Part shown: one piece after another, positions 56,338 through 64,000 of the stretch
Layout of the letters: the number at the start of each line of letters is the position of its first letter
Numbering within the stretch: the stretch's first letter is position 1
DNA from: Hymenobacter ginkgonis
Lineage (GTDB): Bacteria > Bacteroidota > Bacteroidia > Cytophagales > Hymenobacteraceae
Length of the DNA stretch: 64,000 nt
Assembly (NCBI RefSeq): GCF_009755225.1
Contig: NZ_WQKZ01000002.1
Span: 496,001-560,000, forward strand
Direction: 5' to 3'
Translations under genes and position numbers: made by a program
Notes under the pieces: model-generated
What the model was told of the DNA's origin: nothing
Seen by the model: the letters and a program-made list of their open reading frames with translations, nothing else
Database searches by the model: none

Positions 56338-57060
56338 ATGAATTTTGCTATTCGCGCGACTACCCCCGAGCTAATGGACGACCTCGAACTGGCCACCGAC
56401 GAACTGCGCCAGAACCTTGAGGAGCTCGAAACCATCAACACCTGGCTCGGCGGCTACCGGCCGGTGCTGGCCGCGCTACACCGGCTGCGGCCACGCTTTC
56501 CGGCGGGCCGCCCGCTGCGGCTGGCCGACCTGGGTAGTGGCGGCGGCGACACCCTGCGCTACGTAGCACGCTGGGCCCGCCAACAGGGGGTAGGGCTGGC
56601 GCTTACCGGCATCGACGCCAATGCCTTCATGCTCGACTACGCCGCCGCTAAGAGCCAGAATTTTCCCGAAATCAGCTACCAGCAATTCGATATTTTCTCG
56701 CCCGAGTTTGCGGCCCAGCCCTACGACGTGCTCACGGCCAGCCTCTTCTGCCACCACTTCACCGATGCCGAGCTAGTGGGCCTGCTGCGCCGCTGGCACC
56801 AGCAGGCGGGGGTAGGGGTCGTCATCAACGACTTGCACCGCCACCCGCTGGCTTACTATAGCATCAAGTTTTTGACCAAAATCCTCGGCGGCTCGCGCCT
56901 AGTGCAAAACGATGCGCCGCTCTCCGTGGCCCGCGCCTTTTCGCGCGCCGACTGGCAGCGGCTGCTGGCTGAGGCGGGCATCACCGATTACGAGCTGCGC
57001 TGGTGCTGGGCGTTTCGCTGGCAGGTAGTGATTTATACCAGTGCTGAAAATACGAATTGA
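56338..57060 (+). CDS. SAM-dependent methyltransferase associated with type III PKS
   Basis: 240 aa from ATG 56338 (MNFAIRATTPELMDDLEL). Class I methyltransferase motifs: LRLADLGSGGGDTLRYVARW (motif I), LTGIDANAFMLDYAAAK (motif II) and YDVLTASLFCHHFTDAELV (post-I). VINDLHRHPLAYYSIKF is a conserved stretch of the group found beside type III polyketide synthases and FAD-dependent oxidoreductases in Bacteroidota (from memory). A likely role is O- or C-methylation of an alkylresorcinol or alkylpyrone product. The PKS (58421) and flavoprotein (60086) genes lie nearby on the other strand. Confidence 0.85.
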   Translation: MNFAIRATTPELMDDLELATDELRQNLEELETINTWLGGYRPVLAALHRLRPRFPAGRPLRLADLGSGGGDTLRYVARWARQQGVGLALTGIDANAFMLDYAAAKSQNFPEISYQQFDIFSPEFAAQPYDVLTASLFCHHFTDAELVGLLRRWHQQAGVGVVINDLHRHPLAYYSIKFLTKILGGSRLVQNDAPLSVARAFSRADWQRLLAEAGITDYELRWCWAFRWQVVIYTSAENTN

Positions 57061-57246
57061 CTTTTGGTGAAAAGCTTACCGCAGGCTTGCAAAGTGCAAC
57101 TAGGGCTTTGGGCTTGGCCGGCTGTTGCGCCCTTTATAGGACTTACTAGGAGAGATTTTAGTCAATCCGGTTCATTCATTTTAAGTGAACAAAGTAGGAT
57201 AAGTGGCTTCGTTTCTTACTTTTAGCGCACCACTGCTTTCTCTCCC

Positions 57247-58416
57247 ATGTTTTCCTCCCGTTCCAAACGCTCGGCGCCTGCTGCCCCACCCGCGAAGCCC
57301 AAAAGCAATTCCCGCGAATGGGCAAATTCGCTGCTTTTTGCGGTCGTTGTGGCCACCTTCATCCGGTGGTCGGCCGTGGAAGCCTACGTGATTCCCTCGG
57401 AGAGCATGGAGCACTCGCTGCTGGTGGGCGACTATTTATTTGTCAGCAAGCTGCATTATGGGCCGATTACGCCCCAGACGCCGCTCCAAATTCCGCTTAC
57501 CCACCAAACCCTACCGGGCTTGGGTTGGCAAAGCTATTCCGCCCTGATTCAGCTGCCGACCTACCGGTTTCCGGGGTTCAGCTCTGTGCAGCGCAACGAT
57601 GTAGTGGTCTTTCATGTGCCACACGAGCAGCAGCGGCCCGCCGACTTGCGAACGCACCTCATCAAGCGTTGCGTTGCGGTGGCGGGCGATACGCTGGAAA
57701 TTCGGCAGGGGCAGGTATTCCTCAATGGCCGGCCCGGGGCCGTCGGGGGCCAGCCCCAAACCACGTACTTCATGAGCGTGGCCAACCCCAACGACGAGGT
57801 GCGCCAGGCACTGCACGACCAGCAGGTGGTCGATTATAGCCAGCCCGATGGGATTCCGGCCGCCGTTACCAACCCCGAGACGGGCAAAGTGGGGTATTTC
57901 CTTAGCTGCCCCGCCAGCGTAGCGGCTTACTTTCGCCAGCAGCCTTATGTCCAGGCGCTTACAGTGGCGGGCGGCGTCCTGCCCGCAAACACGCTGTTTC
58001 CGGACGCTGCCGATTTCCACGTATCGGAGGCCCTTAGTGCCATGCCGCGTGGCTGGCAGCTCGATTCCTACGGCCCGCTACCAGTTCCCAAAAAGGGGCA
58101 GACTATTAAGCTGACTCCGGCTAATGCGGCTGTATATTATAAAATAATAGCGCAATACGAGCATAATCAAGGTATTACGTGGCAAAAAGGTATAATTTAC
58201 CAACATGGGCAGCCCTTGGCCCAGTACACGATTAAGCAGAACTATTATTTCATGATGGGCGATAACCGACACAATTCTGAGGATTCCCGGTTCTGGGGAT
58301 TTGTACCGGAGGACCACATTGTGGGCAAGGCCGTGTTTGTGTGGCTGTCGCTCGACCCATACGCCGACTTCCTGCATAAAGTCCGGTGGAATCGGCTTTT
58401 CCAGCCTGTCAGCTAG
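57247..58416 (+). CDS. lepB: Signal peptidase I
   Basis: 389 aa. One membrane helix near residues 28-45, the catalytic Ser53 in IPSESMEHSL, Lys140 in HLIKRCVAVAGDTLEI, and the C-terminal box MMGDNRHNSEDSRFWGFVPE. It removes signal peptides at the outer face of the inner membrane. A ~180-residue region between the Lys box and the GDNRxNSxDSR box is longer than in E. coli, as in other Bacteroidota signal peptidases. It sits inside the polyketide locus but is a housekeeping gene. It ends four bases before the convergent PKS gene. Confidence 0.95.
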   Translation: MFSSRSKRSAPAAPPAKPKSNSREWANSLLFAVVVATFIRWSAVEAYVIPSESMEHSLLVGDYLFVSKLHYGPITPQTPLQIPLTHQTLPGLGWQSYSALIQLPTYRFPGFSSVQRNDVVVFHVPHEQQRPADLRTHLIKRCVAVAGDTLEIRQGQVFLNGRPGAVGGQPQTTYFMSVANPNDEVRQALHDQQVVDYSQPDGIPAAVTNPETGKVGYFLSCPASVAAYFRQQPYVQALTVAGGVLPANTLFPDAADFHVSEALSAMPRGWQLDSYGPLPVPKKGQTIKLTPANAAVYYKIIAQYEHNQGITWQKGIIYQHGQPLAQYTIKQNYYFMMGDNRHNSEDSRFWGFVPEDHIVGKAVFVWLSLDPYADFLHKVRWNRLFQPVS

Positions 58417-58420
58417 GCTG

Positions 58421-59527
58421 CTAGCCGCAAATCTCCAATAGCATGGCTTCCAGCGTTAGCCCCGGCCCAAAAGCGCAGCTGAGCACCGGCGCCCCGTTAT
58501 CGAGGGGGGTAGCAGCGGCAAGCAGTTCGCGCAGCACAAACAGCACCGTGGCCGACGACATATTGCCGTAGTCGCGCAGCACCTGGTAGGCATGGCAATT
58601 GTCTTCTTTGCTCAGCCCCAGCGCTTTCTCAATGGATTCCAGGATTTTGCGGCCACCGGGGTGCAGCGCAAAGTGGCGAATGTCCTGGCGGCGTACGGGC
58701 AGGTCGTGCAGCAGGCCCGCCAGCAGTTGCCCGATGCCCCCCTCAATCAGCCCCGGCACGTAGCCCGAAAGCGTCATCTCAAACCCAAAGTCGCCGATGT
58801 GCCAGGCCATATCCTGCACACCAGCCGGCTCGAGGCCACAGTGGAAAGCCTGCAGCGCCAGGCAGGGGGTAGGGAAGCGCTGCCCCAGCACCAGGGCCGC
58901 CGCTGCGCCGTCGCCAAACAGGGCATTGCTCACCAAGTGGTCGGGCTCGTGGCTTTTTTGAAAATGCAGTGTGCACAGCTCTACGCTCACTACCAGCACC
59001 CGGCTGGCTGGGTCGGCCCGCACAATGCTATCGGCCAGGCGCAGGGCATTCACGGCCGCGTAGCACCCCATAAAATTGACGCACGTGCGCCGCACGCTGG
59101 GCGCCAAGCCCAGCGCTGCTACCAACTCAATATCGAGGCCCGGCGCGTACATACCGGTGCAGCTCACCGTGATGAGGTGCGTGAGGCTGGCGGCTTCCAT
59201 CCCGGGCACCTGGGCCAGCGACGCACGGGCGGCCGTCAAGGCCAGGGGTAGGGCTTCGCGGCGGTAGGCCGCCATACGCGGCTGCACGCTTGGAAAAGGC
59301 TCTAAACCAGGCGTATTCGGGAAAAATTCGTAAGCGCCATCGGCCCGGCCATAGTCGGGCAGCACCGTGTAACGCTGCTCAATGCCCGACACCCGGTAGA
59401 GCGCTCGCAGCTTGCGAGTACCCGCCGCATCCAGCGCCAGCGCCCGCGCCATAAAATCGGCAATGACGGGTTGCGGCAGGCAGTGAGAGGGGGTAGCGGT
59501 GCCAATGGCACCCAGGTAGCTGGGCAT
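58421..59527 (-). CDS. Type III polyketide synthase
   Basis: 368 aa. The chalcone-synthase catalytic triad is present: Cys155 (NFMGCYAAVNA), His289 (FALHPGGRKILE) and Asn322 (DYGNMSSATVLFVL). It uses CoA-linked starters and malonyl-CoA directly, without an acyl carrier protein. Bacterial relatives make alkylresorcinols or alkylpyrones, i.e. phenolic lipids. With the methyltransferase at 56338 and the flavoprotein at 60086 it forms a set comparable to srsABC of Streptomyces griseus (synthase, methyltransferase, flavoprotein hydroxylase). Product unknown. Confidence 0.92.
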   Translation of the reverse strand: MPSYLGAIGTATPSHCLPQPVIADFMARALALDAAGTRKLRALYRVSGIEQRYTVLPDYGRADGAYEFFPNTPGLEPFPSVQPRMAAYRREALPLALTAARASLAQVPGMEAASLTHLITVSCTGMYAPGLDIELVAALGLAPSVRRTCVNFMGCYAAVNALRLADSIVRADPASRVLVVSVELCTLHFQKSHEPDHLVSNALFGDGAAAALVLGQRFPTPCLALQAFHCGLEPAGVQDMAWHIGDFGFEMTLSGYVPGLIEGGIGQLLAGLLHDLPVRRQDIRHFALHPGGRKILESIEKALGLSKEDNCHAYQVLRDYGNMSSATVLFVLRELLAAATPLDNGAPVLSCAFGPGLTLEAMLLEICG

Positions 59528-59598
59528 TGGGAGGGGATTAGAGAGGCAAGTTTACGCAGGCAGGCACCCGCGTGGCAGTAGCAGCCGAAGGGCTAGTA

Positions 59599-59637
59599 AA
59601 AAAGCCAACCGGCCACGGCGGCTGGTTGGCTTTTTTG
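59599..59637. terminator. Bidirectional terminator
   Basis: AAAAAAGCCAACC (59599-59611) pairs perfectly with GGTTGGCTTTTTT (59625-59637). It is placed to end the 59664 gene on the minus strand. Confidence 0.9.
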
Positions 59638-59663
59638 TAACTAAAAATAAGTACGAATGCGCC

Positions 59664-59981
59664 TTACATCTTGGTTTTCATCTTGCCCTTGCCGTCGGAC
59701 ATCGTGCCTTTGGTCTTCCGGCCTTTGCGCATCGAGCCATCGGTAGTCGTGGTGCGGGCGTCGTCGGCCATGCGGTCGCGGGTTTGAGCTGGGGGCGACA
59801 CCGAGCCGTTGTCCATGCCCGTGGTGGTGGGGCTGCTGGTTTGGGTACCGGTATTGGTGCTGCTCGACGATTGCATATTGGGCGTCGATTTGTCGGGTGC
59901 CGAAGCGGGCGAAGTCTGGGCAGAAGCCACTTGGCAAAATAGGGCGCAAGCGGCGGTCAGGAGAAGACTAGTACGTTTCAT
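59664..59981 (-). CDS. Small secreted Ser/Thr-rich protein
   Basis: 105 aa from ATG 59981; an upstream in-frame start at 60053 would hide the signal peptide MKRTSLLLTAACALFCQVASAQ. The mature part is disordered: Ser/Thr/Pro-rich (NMQSSSSTNTGTQTSSPTTT) and then a basic Lys/Met/Gly tail (MRKGRKTKGTMSDGKGKMKT). No family recognised. It lies between the PKS and flavoprotein genes on their strand, but there is no sign it takes part in that pathway. Confidence 0.7.
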   Translation of the reverse strand: MKRTSLLLTAACALFCQVASAQTSPASAPDKSTPNMQSSSSTNTGTQTSSPTTTGMDNGSVSPPAQTRDRMADDARTTTTDGSMRKGRKTKGTMSDGKGKMKTKM

Positions 59982-60085
59982 ACGGGTAAAATCGAAAAGT
60001 TCAGGAAAGAGAATTGGGCGCTTGGTTAGGCCGCAAAGCCCATAGCAAGCCAACGGCCTCGTTTACGGCCGCCCCGGCATTTGGG

Positions 60086-61240
60086 TTAGGCGAAGGCCGT
60101 ACCGTGCGTTTGGCGCATGAGGGTGCGCACGGCGGCGGGCCAGTGCCGCAGTGCACCCACCACCAACTCGCTTAAGATGGGCCCCCCAAACAACCCCTGC
60201 ACTGCCCGCCCCACCCGCAGGCGCGTGCCAAACTGCCGCCGCCAAGCCTGGGCATACGCCGCTTCCAAGGCCGGGCGGGCGAGTAGGCCCTGCAAAAATT
60301 CGCTCGCCAGCGGCGCTACTAGTGCGGCCCCGTGCAGTGCCATGGCCATGCCGTTGCCACAGAGCGGCGTGATGAGCCCGGCCGCATCGCCCACCATCAG
60401 CAGGTGCTGTTCCACGGGTAGCTTGGGGGCGAAGGAAATCTCGTTGATGACTTCGGGCTGGGCATACAGCCGCTCGGCGCTGCCCAGAATGTCGGCTAGG
60501 TGGGGATTTTGGGCCAGCACCTCGCCCTCCAGCGCAGCCACCGAGCCGCTGCGGCGCAGGTTGTCGCGGGTAGTTAAGTAGCAGAAACACAGCTTATCCT
60601 CTTCAATAGCTGAAATGCCCGCGTAGCCATCCCGAAAATTATGCAGCGCTATCACATCGCGCGCAAAACCTGGCAGCCGCAGGTGGTGCTTAATGCCCAC
60701 GTAGGGCGAGCGCTGCCCAAAAAACGCCCGCCCCAGCTGCCGGTCTAGCGCGCTGCGCTTGCCGTAGGTGCCCAGTACCAGCCGCGCAGTGAGGCAGCGG
60801 CCGTCGGCTAGCGTCACGCGGTGGCGGTCGGCCGCAGCGTCGAAAGTTACTTCGGCCACCGTGGCGGGCAGTACAAACCCTACCCCCCGCGCCAGGGCCA
60901 GGCGGTACAGGTGCTCATCGAGCCGGTAGCGGCTCACCCCAAAGCCGCCCATGTCAAGCGGGCTGTCGAGGGTACGGCCGGCCGGCGACGACAGCCGAAA
61001 CCAGCTGATACTAGCCGGACCCAGCGGCGCGGGGTCGGCCCCCAGCCGGCGCAAATAAGGCTGCACTTCGTGGCTCACGTACTCCCCGCACACCCGATGA
61101 AAGGGATATTGCTTGCGCTCGACTACCACCACGCGGTGGCCGCGCCCAGCTAAGTCGAGGGCGGCCGCCAAGCCAGCCAGGCCGCCGCCCAGAATAAGTA
61201 CTTCGGCAGCATCAATAGCAAAATAATCGGGTAAAACCAC
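60086..61240 (-). CDS. FAD-dependent oxidoreductase (geranylgeranyl-reductase-like) of the polyketide locus
   Basis: 384 aa. VLILGGGLAGLAAALDLAGRG is the FAD-binding GxGxxG motif, VCGEYVSHEVQPYLRRLG and the conserved LLMVGDAAGLITPLCGNGMA (second FAD motif) identify the group-A flavoprotein monooxygenase/geranylgeranyl reductase family. Members next to type III PKS genes hydroxylate or oxidise the aromatic product. In this locus it would act after PKS and methyltransferase. A reductase role cannot be excluded. Confidence 0.88.
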   Translation of the reverse strand: MVLPDYFAIDAAEVLILGGGLAGLAAALDLAGRGHRVVVVERKQYPFHRVCGEYVSHEVQPYLRRLGADPAPLGPASISWFRLSSPAGRTLDSPLDMGGFGVSRYRLDEHLYRLALARGVGFVLPATVAEVTFDAAADRHRVTLADGRCLTARLVLGTYGKRSALDRQLGRAFFGQRSPYVGIKHHLRLPGFARDVIALHNFRDGYAGISAIEEDKLCFCYLTTRDNLRRSGSVAALEGEVLAQNPHLADILGSAERLYAQPEVINEISFAPKLPVEQHLLMVGDAAGLITPLCGNGMAMALHGAALVAPLASEFLQGLLARPALEAAYAQAWRRQFGTRLRVGRAVQGLFGGPILSELVVGALRHWPAAVRTLMRQTHGTAFA

Positions 61241-61391
61241 TGGATTTCCGGCAAAAAACCCGGATTTAGATAATTATTAGGGCTGTATACGTGGCCGAAG
61301 CTGACTCGTAGCCTTACTTTTGCAAAACCAAAATCGGTGGCTATCGTTAACTTCAATCCCACCCGGCTACTGTGTTCTGGTTGACAATGTT

Positions 61392-61772
61392 ATGAAACAA
61401 CGCTTACTATTTGCTTTATTGTGGTGTAGCAGCCTGGGGCTAACTATGGGCAGCCTGTGGCCAGGAGCCGCGGCAGCGGCCAAAGCCCCCCAACAACCTA
61501 TTAGCCGCTCGGTGCTCGACGAGCGCACACTGGTCGTTTACCCTAACCCCAGCACCGGTATTGTGCACCTCACCATCAATGGCCTCGAAGGCCGCAAGGT
61601 GGAAGTAACGGTGCTCAATGTTATCGGCACCGTTATGTACCGCGAAACACTCAGCGACCTCAACGAGCGCTCGACGCGTACCCTCGACCTGAGTCGTTTT
61701 GCCAATGGCCTTTATTACGTGAAGCTGGAAGCCGACAATTCTAGCCAGCTCTGCAAGCTGGTTATTCGCTAA
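61392..61772 (+). CDS. Minimal type IX secretion (T9SS) sorting-domain protein
   Basis: 126 aa from ATG 61392. A signal peptide (LLFALLWCSSLGLTMGSLWPGAAA) and a ~20-residue linker lead to the T9SS type A sorting domain: VVYPNPSTGIVHLTI, VEVTVLNVIGTVMYRETL, LDLSRFANGLYYVKLE, KLVIR at the C-terminus. There is no cargo domain, so this is essentially a signal peptide plus sorting tag. T9SS cargo is exported to the surface by the PorLMN machinery. A -7-like TACTTTTG is at 61315-61322. Function unknown. Confidence 0.85.
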   Translation: MKQRLLFALLWCSSLGLTMGSLWPGAAAAAKAPQQPISRSVLDERTLVVYPNPSTGIVHLTINGLEGRKVEVTVLNVIGTVMYRETLSDLNERSTRTLDLSRFANGLYYVKLEADNSSQLCKLVIR

Positions 61773-61824
61773 ACTTTACGCCGATAGGGTGCCGCATGTG
61801 GTTCCTATTTCCTTATGATATACC

Positions 61825-61862
61825 AACAGAAAAAGCAGCCTAGTTGGGCTGCTTTTTCTGTT
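61825..61862. terminator. Bidirectional terminator
   Basis: AACAGAAAAAGCAGCC (61825-61840) and its exact reverse complement (61847-61862) form a 16-bp stem with a 6-base loop between convergent genes. Confidence 0.92.
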
Positions 61863-61888
61863 AGTGGGCCAAATGATGAGGCGGCCGC

Positions 61889-61996
61889 TTAGCGGGCAGC
61901 TACGGGCTCGGGGGCCAGCATATTGCGCACCCGGCGCATCGTATCGAGCGATAACAAGACTGTAGCCAGCACGAGTCCTAAAAACAGGTATAACAT
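61889..61996 (-). CDS. 35-aa single-pass membrane protein
   Basis: On the minus strand, ATG at 61996 to TAA at 61889 encodes 35 residues: a hydrophobic N-terminal helix (MLYLFLGLVLATVLLS) and a basic/polar tail (LDTMRRVRNMLAPEPVAAR). The positive tail after the helix predicts N-out/C-in topology. It ends 27 bases before the terminator at 61825-61862, as a real transcription unit would. No family recognised. Confidence 0.6.
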   Translation of the reverse strand: MLYLFLGLVLATVLLSLDTMRRVRNMLAPEPVAAR

Positions 61997-62110
61997 GATA
62001 AATACAAAAAGGGGTGAAAAAAACAGGGTTCTTCGTTCCCGAAGCTACTGCCTGGCTCTTTAACCGTGCGACGGGGGGTAGGGTTACTATAAAATTCGGG
62101 CAATTTTAAG

Positions 62111-63532
62111 CTAGTTGGGGGGTAGCTGCAAATGCCCGCTCTGAATGAGGCGGTAGAGCGTAGAGCGCCCCACACGCAGGCGGCTGGCCGCCGCCACCAC
62201 ATCGCCGTGCAAGTCCGTCAGGCTATGCTGCATAATGGCTAGCGTTTGCTCGCGCAGCGACGGAAAGTGCGGCTGGCCATTGGTCGGCTTAGCCCCTGCC
62301 GTAGCAGTGGCAACGGCGGACGTAGTAGCAGGCTGCGCGGCCGCGGGCAGCGTCCGAAACGGGATGTCGCTGGCTTCGATGTGCTCGCCCTCGGCAAGTA
62401 CTGCCGCCAGTTCCACTACCGCCTTTAGCTCGCGCACATTGCCGGGGTAGGTATAGCCCAGCAGGCGCTGCCGTGCCTCTGGGCTGAATGGCCGCGTGGG
62501 CAGCTGGTTGAGGCGGCTGAAGGACTGCACGAAGGCCGTAGCCAACAGCAAAATATCGTGGCCGCGGTTGCGTAGCGGGGGCAGCTCGATGGGTAGGCCT
62601 AGCAGGCGGTAGTACAAGTCTTCGCGAAATCGCTTGGCGTGTACTTCAGCGGCGAGGTCGCGGTGGGTAGCTACCACCAGGCGCACATCGAAGGGCACCG
62701 GCTGGCTACCCCCCACCCGCGTAATGGCCCGCTCCTGCAGCACGCGCAGCAGCTTGGCTTGCAGCGGCAACTCCAGGTCGGCTATCTCATCCAAAAAAAG
62801 CGTGCCGCCGTCGGCCTCCTCAAAGCGGCCCACGCGCCGCGTCAGCGCCCCCGTAAAGGCGCCTTTCTCGTGCCCAAACAGTTCGCTTTCGAGCAGCTCG
62901 CGCGGAATAGCCGCCATATTGATGGCTACAAAGGGCCGCCCCGCCCGCCCCGACTGCGCATGAATGGCCTGCGCCACTAGCTCCTTGCCCGTGCCCGTTT
63001 CGCCGCTCACCGATACCGTAATAGTTGTGCGGGCCGCTTTGGTGATGAGTTCGCGTACCTGCTGGATGCTGCTGTGCTCGCCCAGCAATTGGCCCGCCTC
63101 GGCCGCAGGTGGGGGGGTAGGGGCGGGGGCCTGGGCAGCGGCAGGGCGCTGGCGGGCCTGGGCCAAGGCTTGCCACAGGCGCTCGATGCTGGCCGAGTCC
63201 TTCTCGATATAGTCGGTAACGCCCCGGCGCAGCATCTCGGCCTCGGTGGCCGATTCAAGCTGGCTGGTTAATACATAAAATACGGTTTTGGGTAGGCGCT
63301 CGCGCATCTTCTGAATGAGGCGCCACGGCAAGGCGTCGGTGTGGCCGTCGCCATCTAAGATGAGGGCCTCCGGGGCGGCGCTTGGCGCAGGCCGGTACGT
63401 TTGGGCTAAGGCGATGCTCGTGAAGCGGCGAACTAAGTAATCAGGATTCAGGCTGAGCCGGTGGCACAACCGGGTAATATAGCTGCTATCTGGCCCAATT
63501 AGCCAAATATGGTAGTGCATAGATGTTGTCAT
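62111..63532 (-). CDS. Sigma-54-dependent response regulator (NtrC-like AAA+ activator)
   Basis: 473 aa. Residues 1-115 look like a receiver domain (Asp60 in LILDGDG as phosphoacceptor candidate, Lys111), residues about 145-380 the AAA+ domain with Walker A GETGTGKE (177-184), GAFTGA loop (224-229) and Walker B GGTLFLDEIADL, and the C-terminus a Fis-type helix-turn-helix (VVAAASRLRVGRSTLYRLIQ). An Ala/Thr/Pro linker precedes the DNA-binding part. It would activate sigma-54 (RpoN, 30008) promoters; no histidine kinase gene is adjacent. The start may be 63520 instead. Confidence 0.92.
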   Translation of the reverse strand: MTTSMHYHIWLIGPDSSYITRLCHRLSLNPDYLVRRFTSIALAQTYRPAPSAAPEALILDGDGHTDALPWRLIQKMRERLPKTVFYVLTSQLESATEAEMLRRGVTDYIEKDSASIERLWQALAQARQRPAAAQAPAPTPPPAAEAGQLLGEHSSIQQVRELITKAARTTITVSVSGETGTGKELVAQAIHAQSGRAGRPFVAINMAAIPRELLESELFGHEKGAFTGALTRRVGRFEEADGGTLFLDEIADLELPLQAKLLRVLQERAITRVGGSQPVPFDVRLVVATHRDLAAEVHAKRFREDLYYRLLGLPIELPPLRNRGHDILLLATAFVQSFSRLNQLPTRPFSPEARQRLLGYTYPGNVRELKAVVELAAVLAEGEHIEASDIPFRTLPAAAQPATTSAVATATAGAKPTNGQPHFPSLREQTLAIMQHSLTDLHGDVVAAASRLRVGRSTLYRLIQSGHLQLPPN

Positions 63533-63865
63533 AGAGGTAGGAAGGCTAATATGCCGGCTAACCAGAGGATAACGCAGTTAGTAAGCTCGGCAGATGAAAG
63601 AGCAAATAATTGTTGAAATAATTATAAAAGGCTTGGACGTAGTTCGGGATTAAAAATCATGTAAAATTCGGTGATAATTTTTACAACTAAGCTAAATACG
63701 CTAAAAATAGCTCTAGCGGTTTGGTCTTATTACTAGAAAAGCGTGTTGTTTTGAGATTACATAGAATAAATAAAATTAATACATGTAATTGATAATTATA
63801 GGATTAAAAAAACGGTAAAAAAATTGCCTGTTTTTATGCAGGTTTATTTAATACCTGCTTCGGTC
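63533..63865. other. AT-rich intergenic region before the last gene
   Basis: 333 bases, markedly more AT-rich than the rest of the window. It contains A/T tracts and a small inverted repeat GCAGGT-N9-ACCTGC (63838-63843 with 63853-63858) directly before the start of the last gene. I see no gene, no sigma-54 -24/-12 box and no perfect TAnnTTTG promoter. It probably holds the promoters of the flanking divergent genes. Confidence 0.55.
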
Positions 63866-64000
63866 ATGGCTTTTCCAGAAATAATCACACTTCGTCGCAA
63901 CTTGTGGGGGGCTGCCAAATTACTAAGCTTACCCCTATTATTGCTGAGCTTATTATTAGCCGCTGCTAATGCCCGTGGGCAAGCTATTTACTCAACGGGC
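63866..64000 (+). CDS. N-terminus of a secreted protein (cut by window end)
   Basis: The frame from ATG 63866 stays open to the last base and encodes 45 residues. It begins with a basic N-region (MAFPEIITLRRNLWGAAK), a strong hydrophobic core (LLSLPLLLLSLLLAAANA) and a likely cleavage site before GQAIYSTG. The length and identity of the mature protein cannot be judged. The divergent sigma-54 activator gene shares its upstream AT-rich region, which may mean regulatory coupling. Confidence 0.75.
   Translation, partial: MAFPEIITLRRNLWGAAKLLSLPLLLLSLLLAAANARGQAIYSTG

Overview
The window looks like chromosomal DNA of a GC-rich member of the Bacteroidota, most likely a Hymenobacter-like Cytophagales bacterium. 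The evidence is a DUF4270 lipoprotein, a DUF4136 lipoprotein, a type IX secretion sorting domain, single-chain GcvP, a DksA-like protein with a degenerate zinc finger, and promoters of the TTG-N19/20-TAnnTTTG type instead of strong Shine-Dalgarno sites. I see no transposase, integrase, phage gene, CRISPR array, rRNA or convincing tRNA. The genus assignment is inference.

Layout. 0-9.8 kb: end of a DksA/TraR-like gene, a pseudouridine synthase with a very long RG/GFGG-rich N-terminus, a coupled coaX - outer-membrane protein - lptC operon, a PpiD-like periplasmic chaperone and a TPR protein. 9.9-22 kb: a 37-aa membrane protein divergent from recJ, a DEDD exonuclease, a lemA/TPM cluster, a sugar nucleotidyltransferase, panC divergent from a short glycogen-synthase-like gene, a DUF4270 lipoprotein, glmS and ridA. 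22-34 kb: gltX, a YwqK/MORN-like lipoprotein, an AIM24-family protein, an HDAC-like deacetylase, CsbD, a helical protein of unknown role, an NAD(P)-binding oxidoreductase, rpoN, asnS and a Rieske-flavoprotein. 35-37 kb: three tandem paralogous secreted proteins. 37.8-47.5 kb: uvrA and a 2166-aa DUF2339 membrane protein built from about five tandem 190-200-aa repeats. 47.8-56 kb: OsmC, an outer-membrane-like protein, lipA, a DUF4136 lipoprotein, gcvP, a Lys1/AlaDH-like dehydrogenase and an NHL-repeat protein. 56-64 kb: a methyltransferase, lepB, a type III polyketide synthase and an FAD oxidoreductase (a dispersed phenolic-lipid-like locus), a minimal T9SS-sorted protein, a 35-aa membrane protein, a sigma-54 activator and the start of a secreted protein cut by the window end.

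Functional links: coaX and panC both feed coenzyme A synthesis. lptC, lepB, the PpiD-like chaperone and the T9SS cargo serve the envelope. rpoN and the GAFTGA-type activator belong to the same regulatory mode. The most unusual signals are the repeat-expanded DUF2339 protein, the octamer GGGGGTAG/CTACCCCC present about 70 times on both strands, a pair of related interspersed inverted repeats (14.1 kb and 21.4 kb), long near-perfect palindromes between genes, and two small membrane-protein genes below the usual size cut-off.
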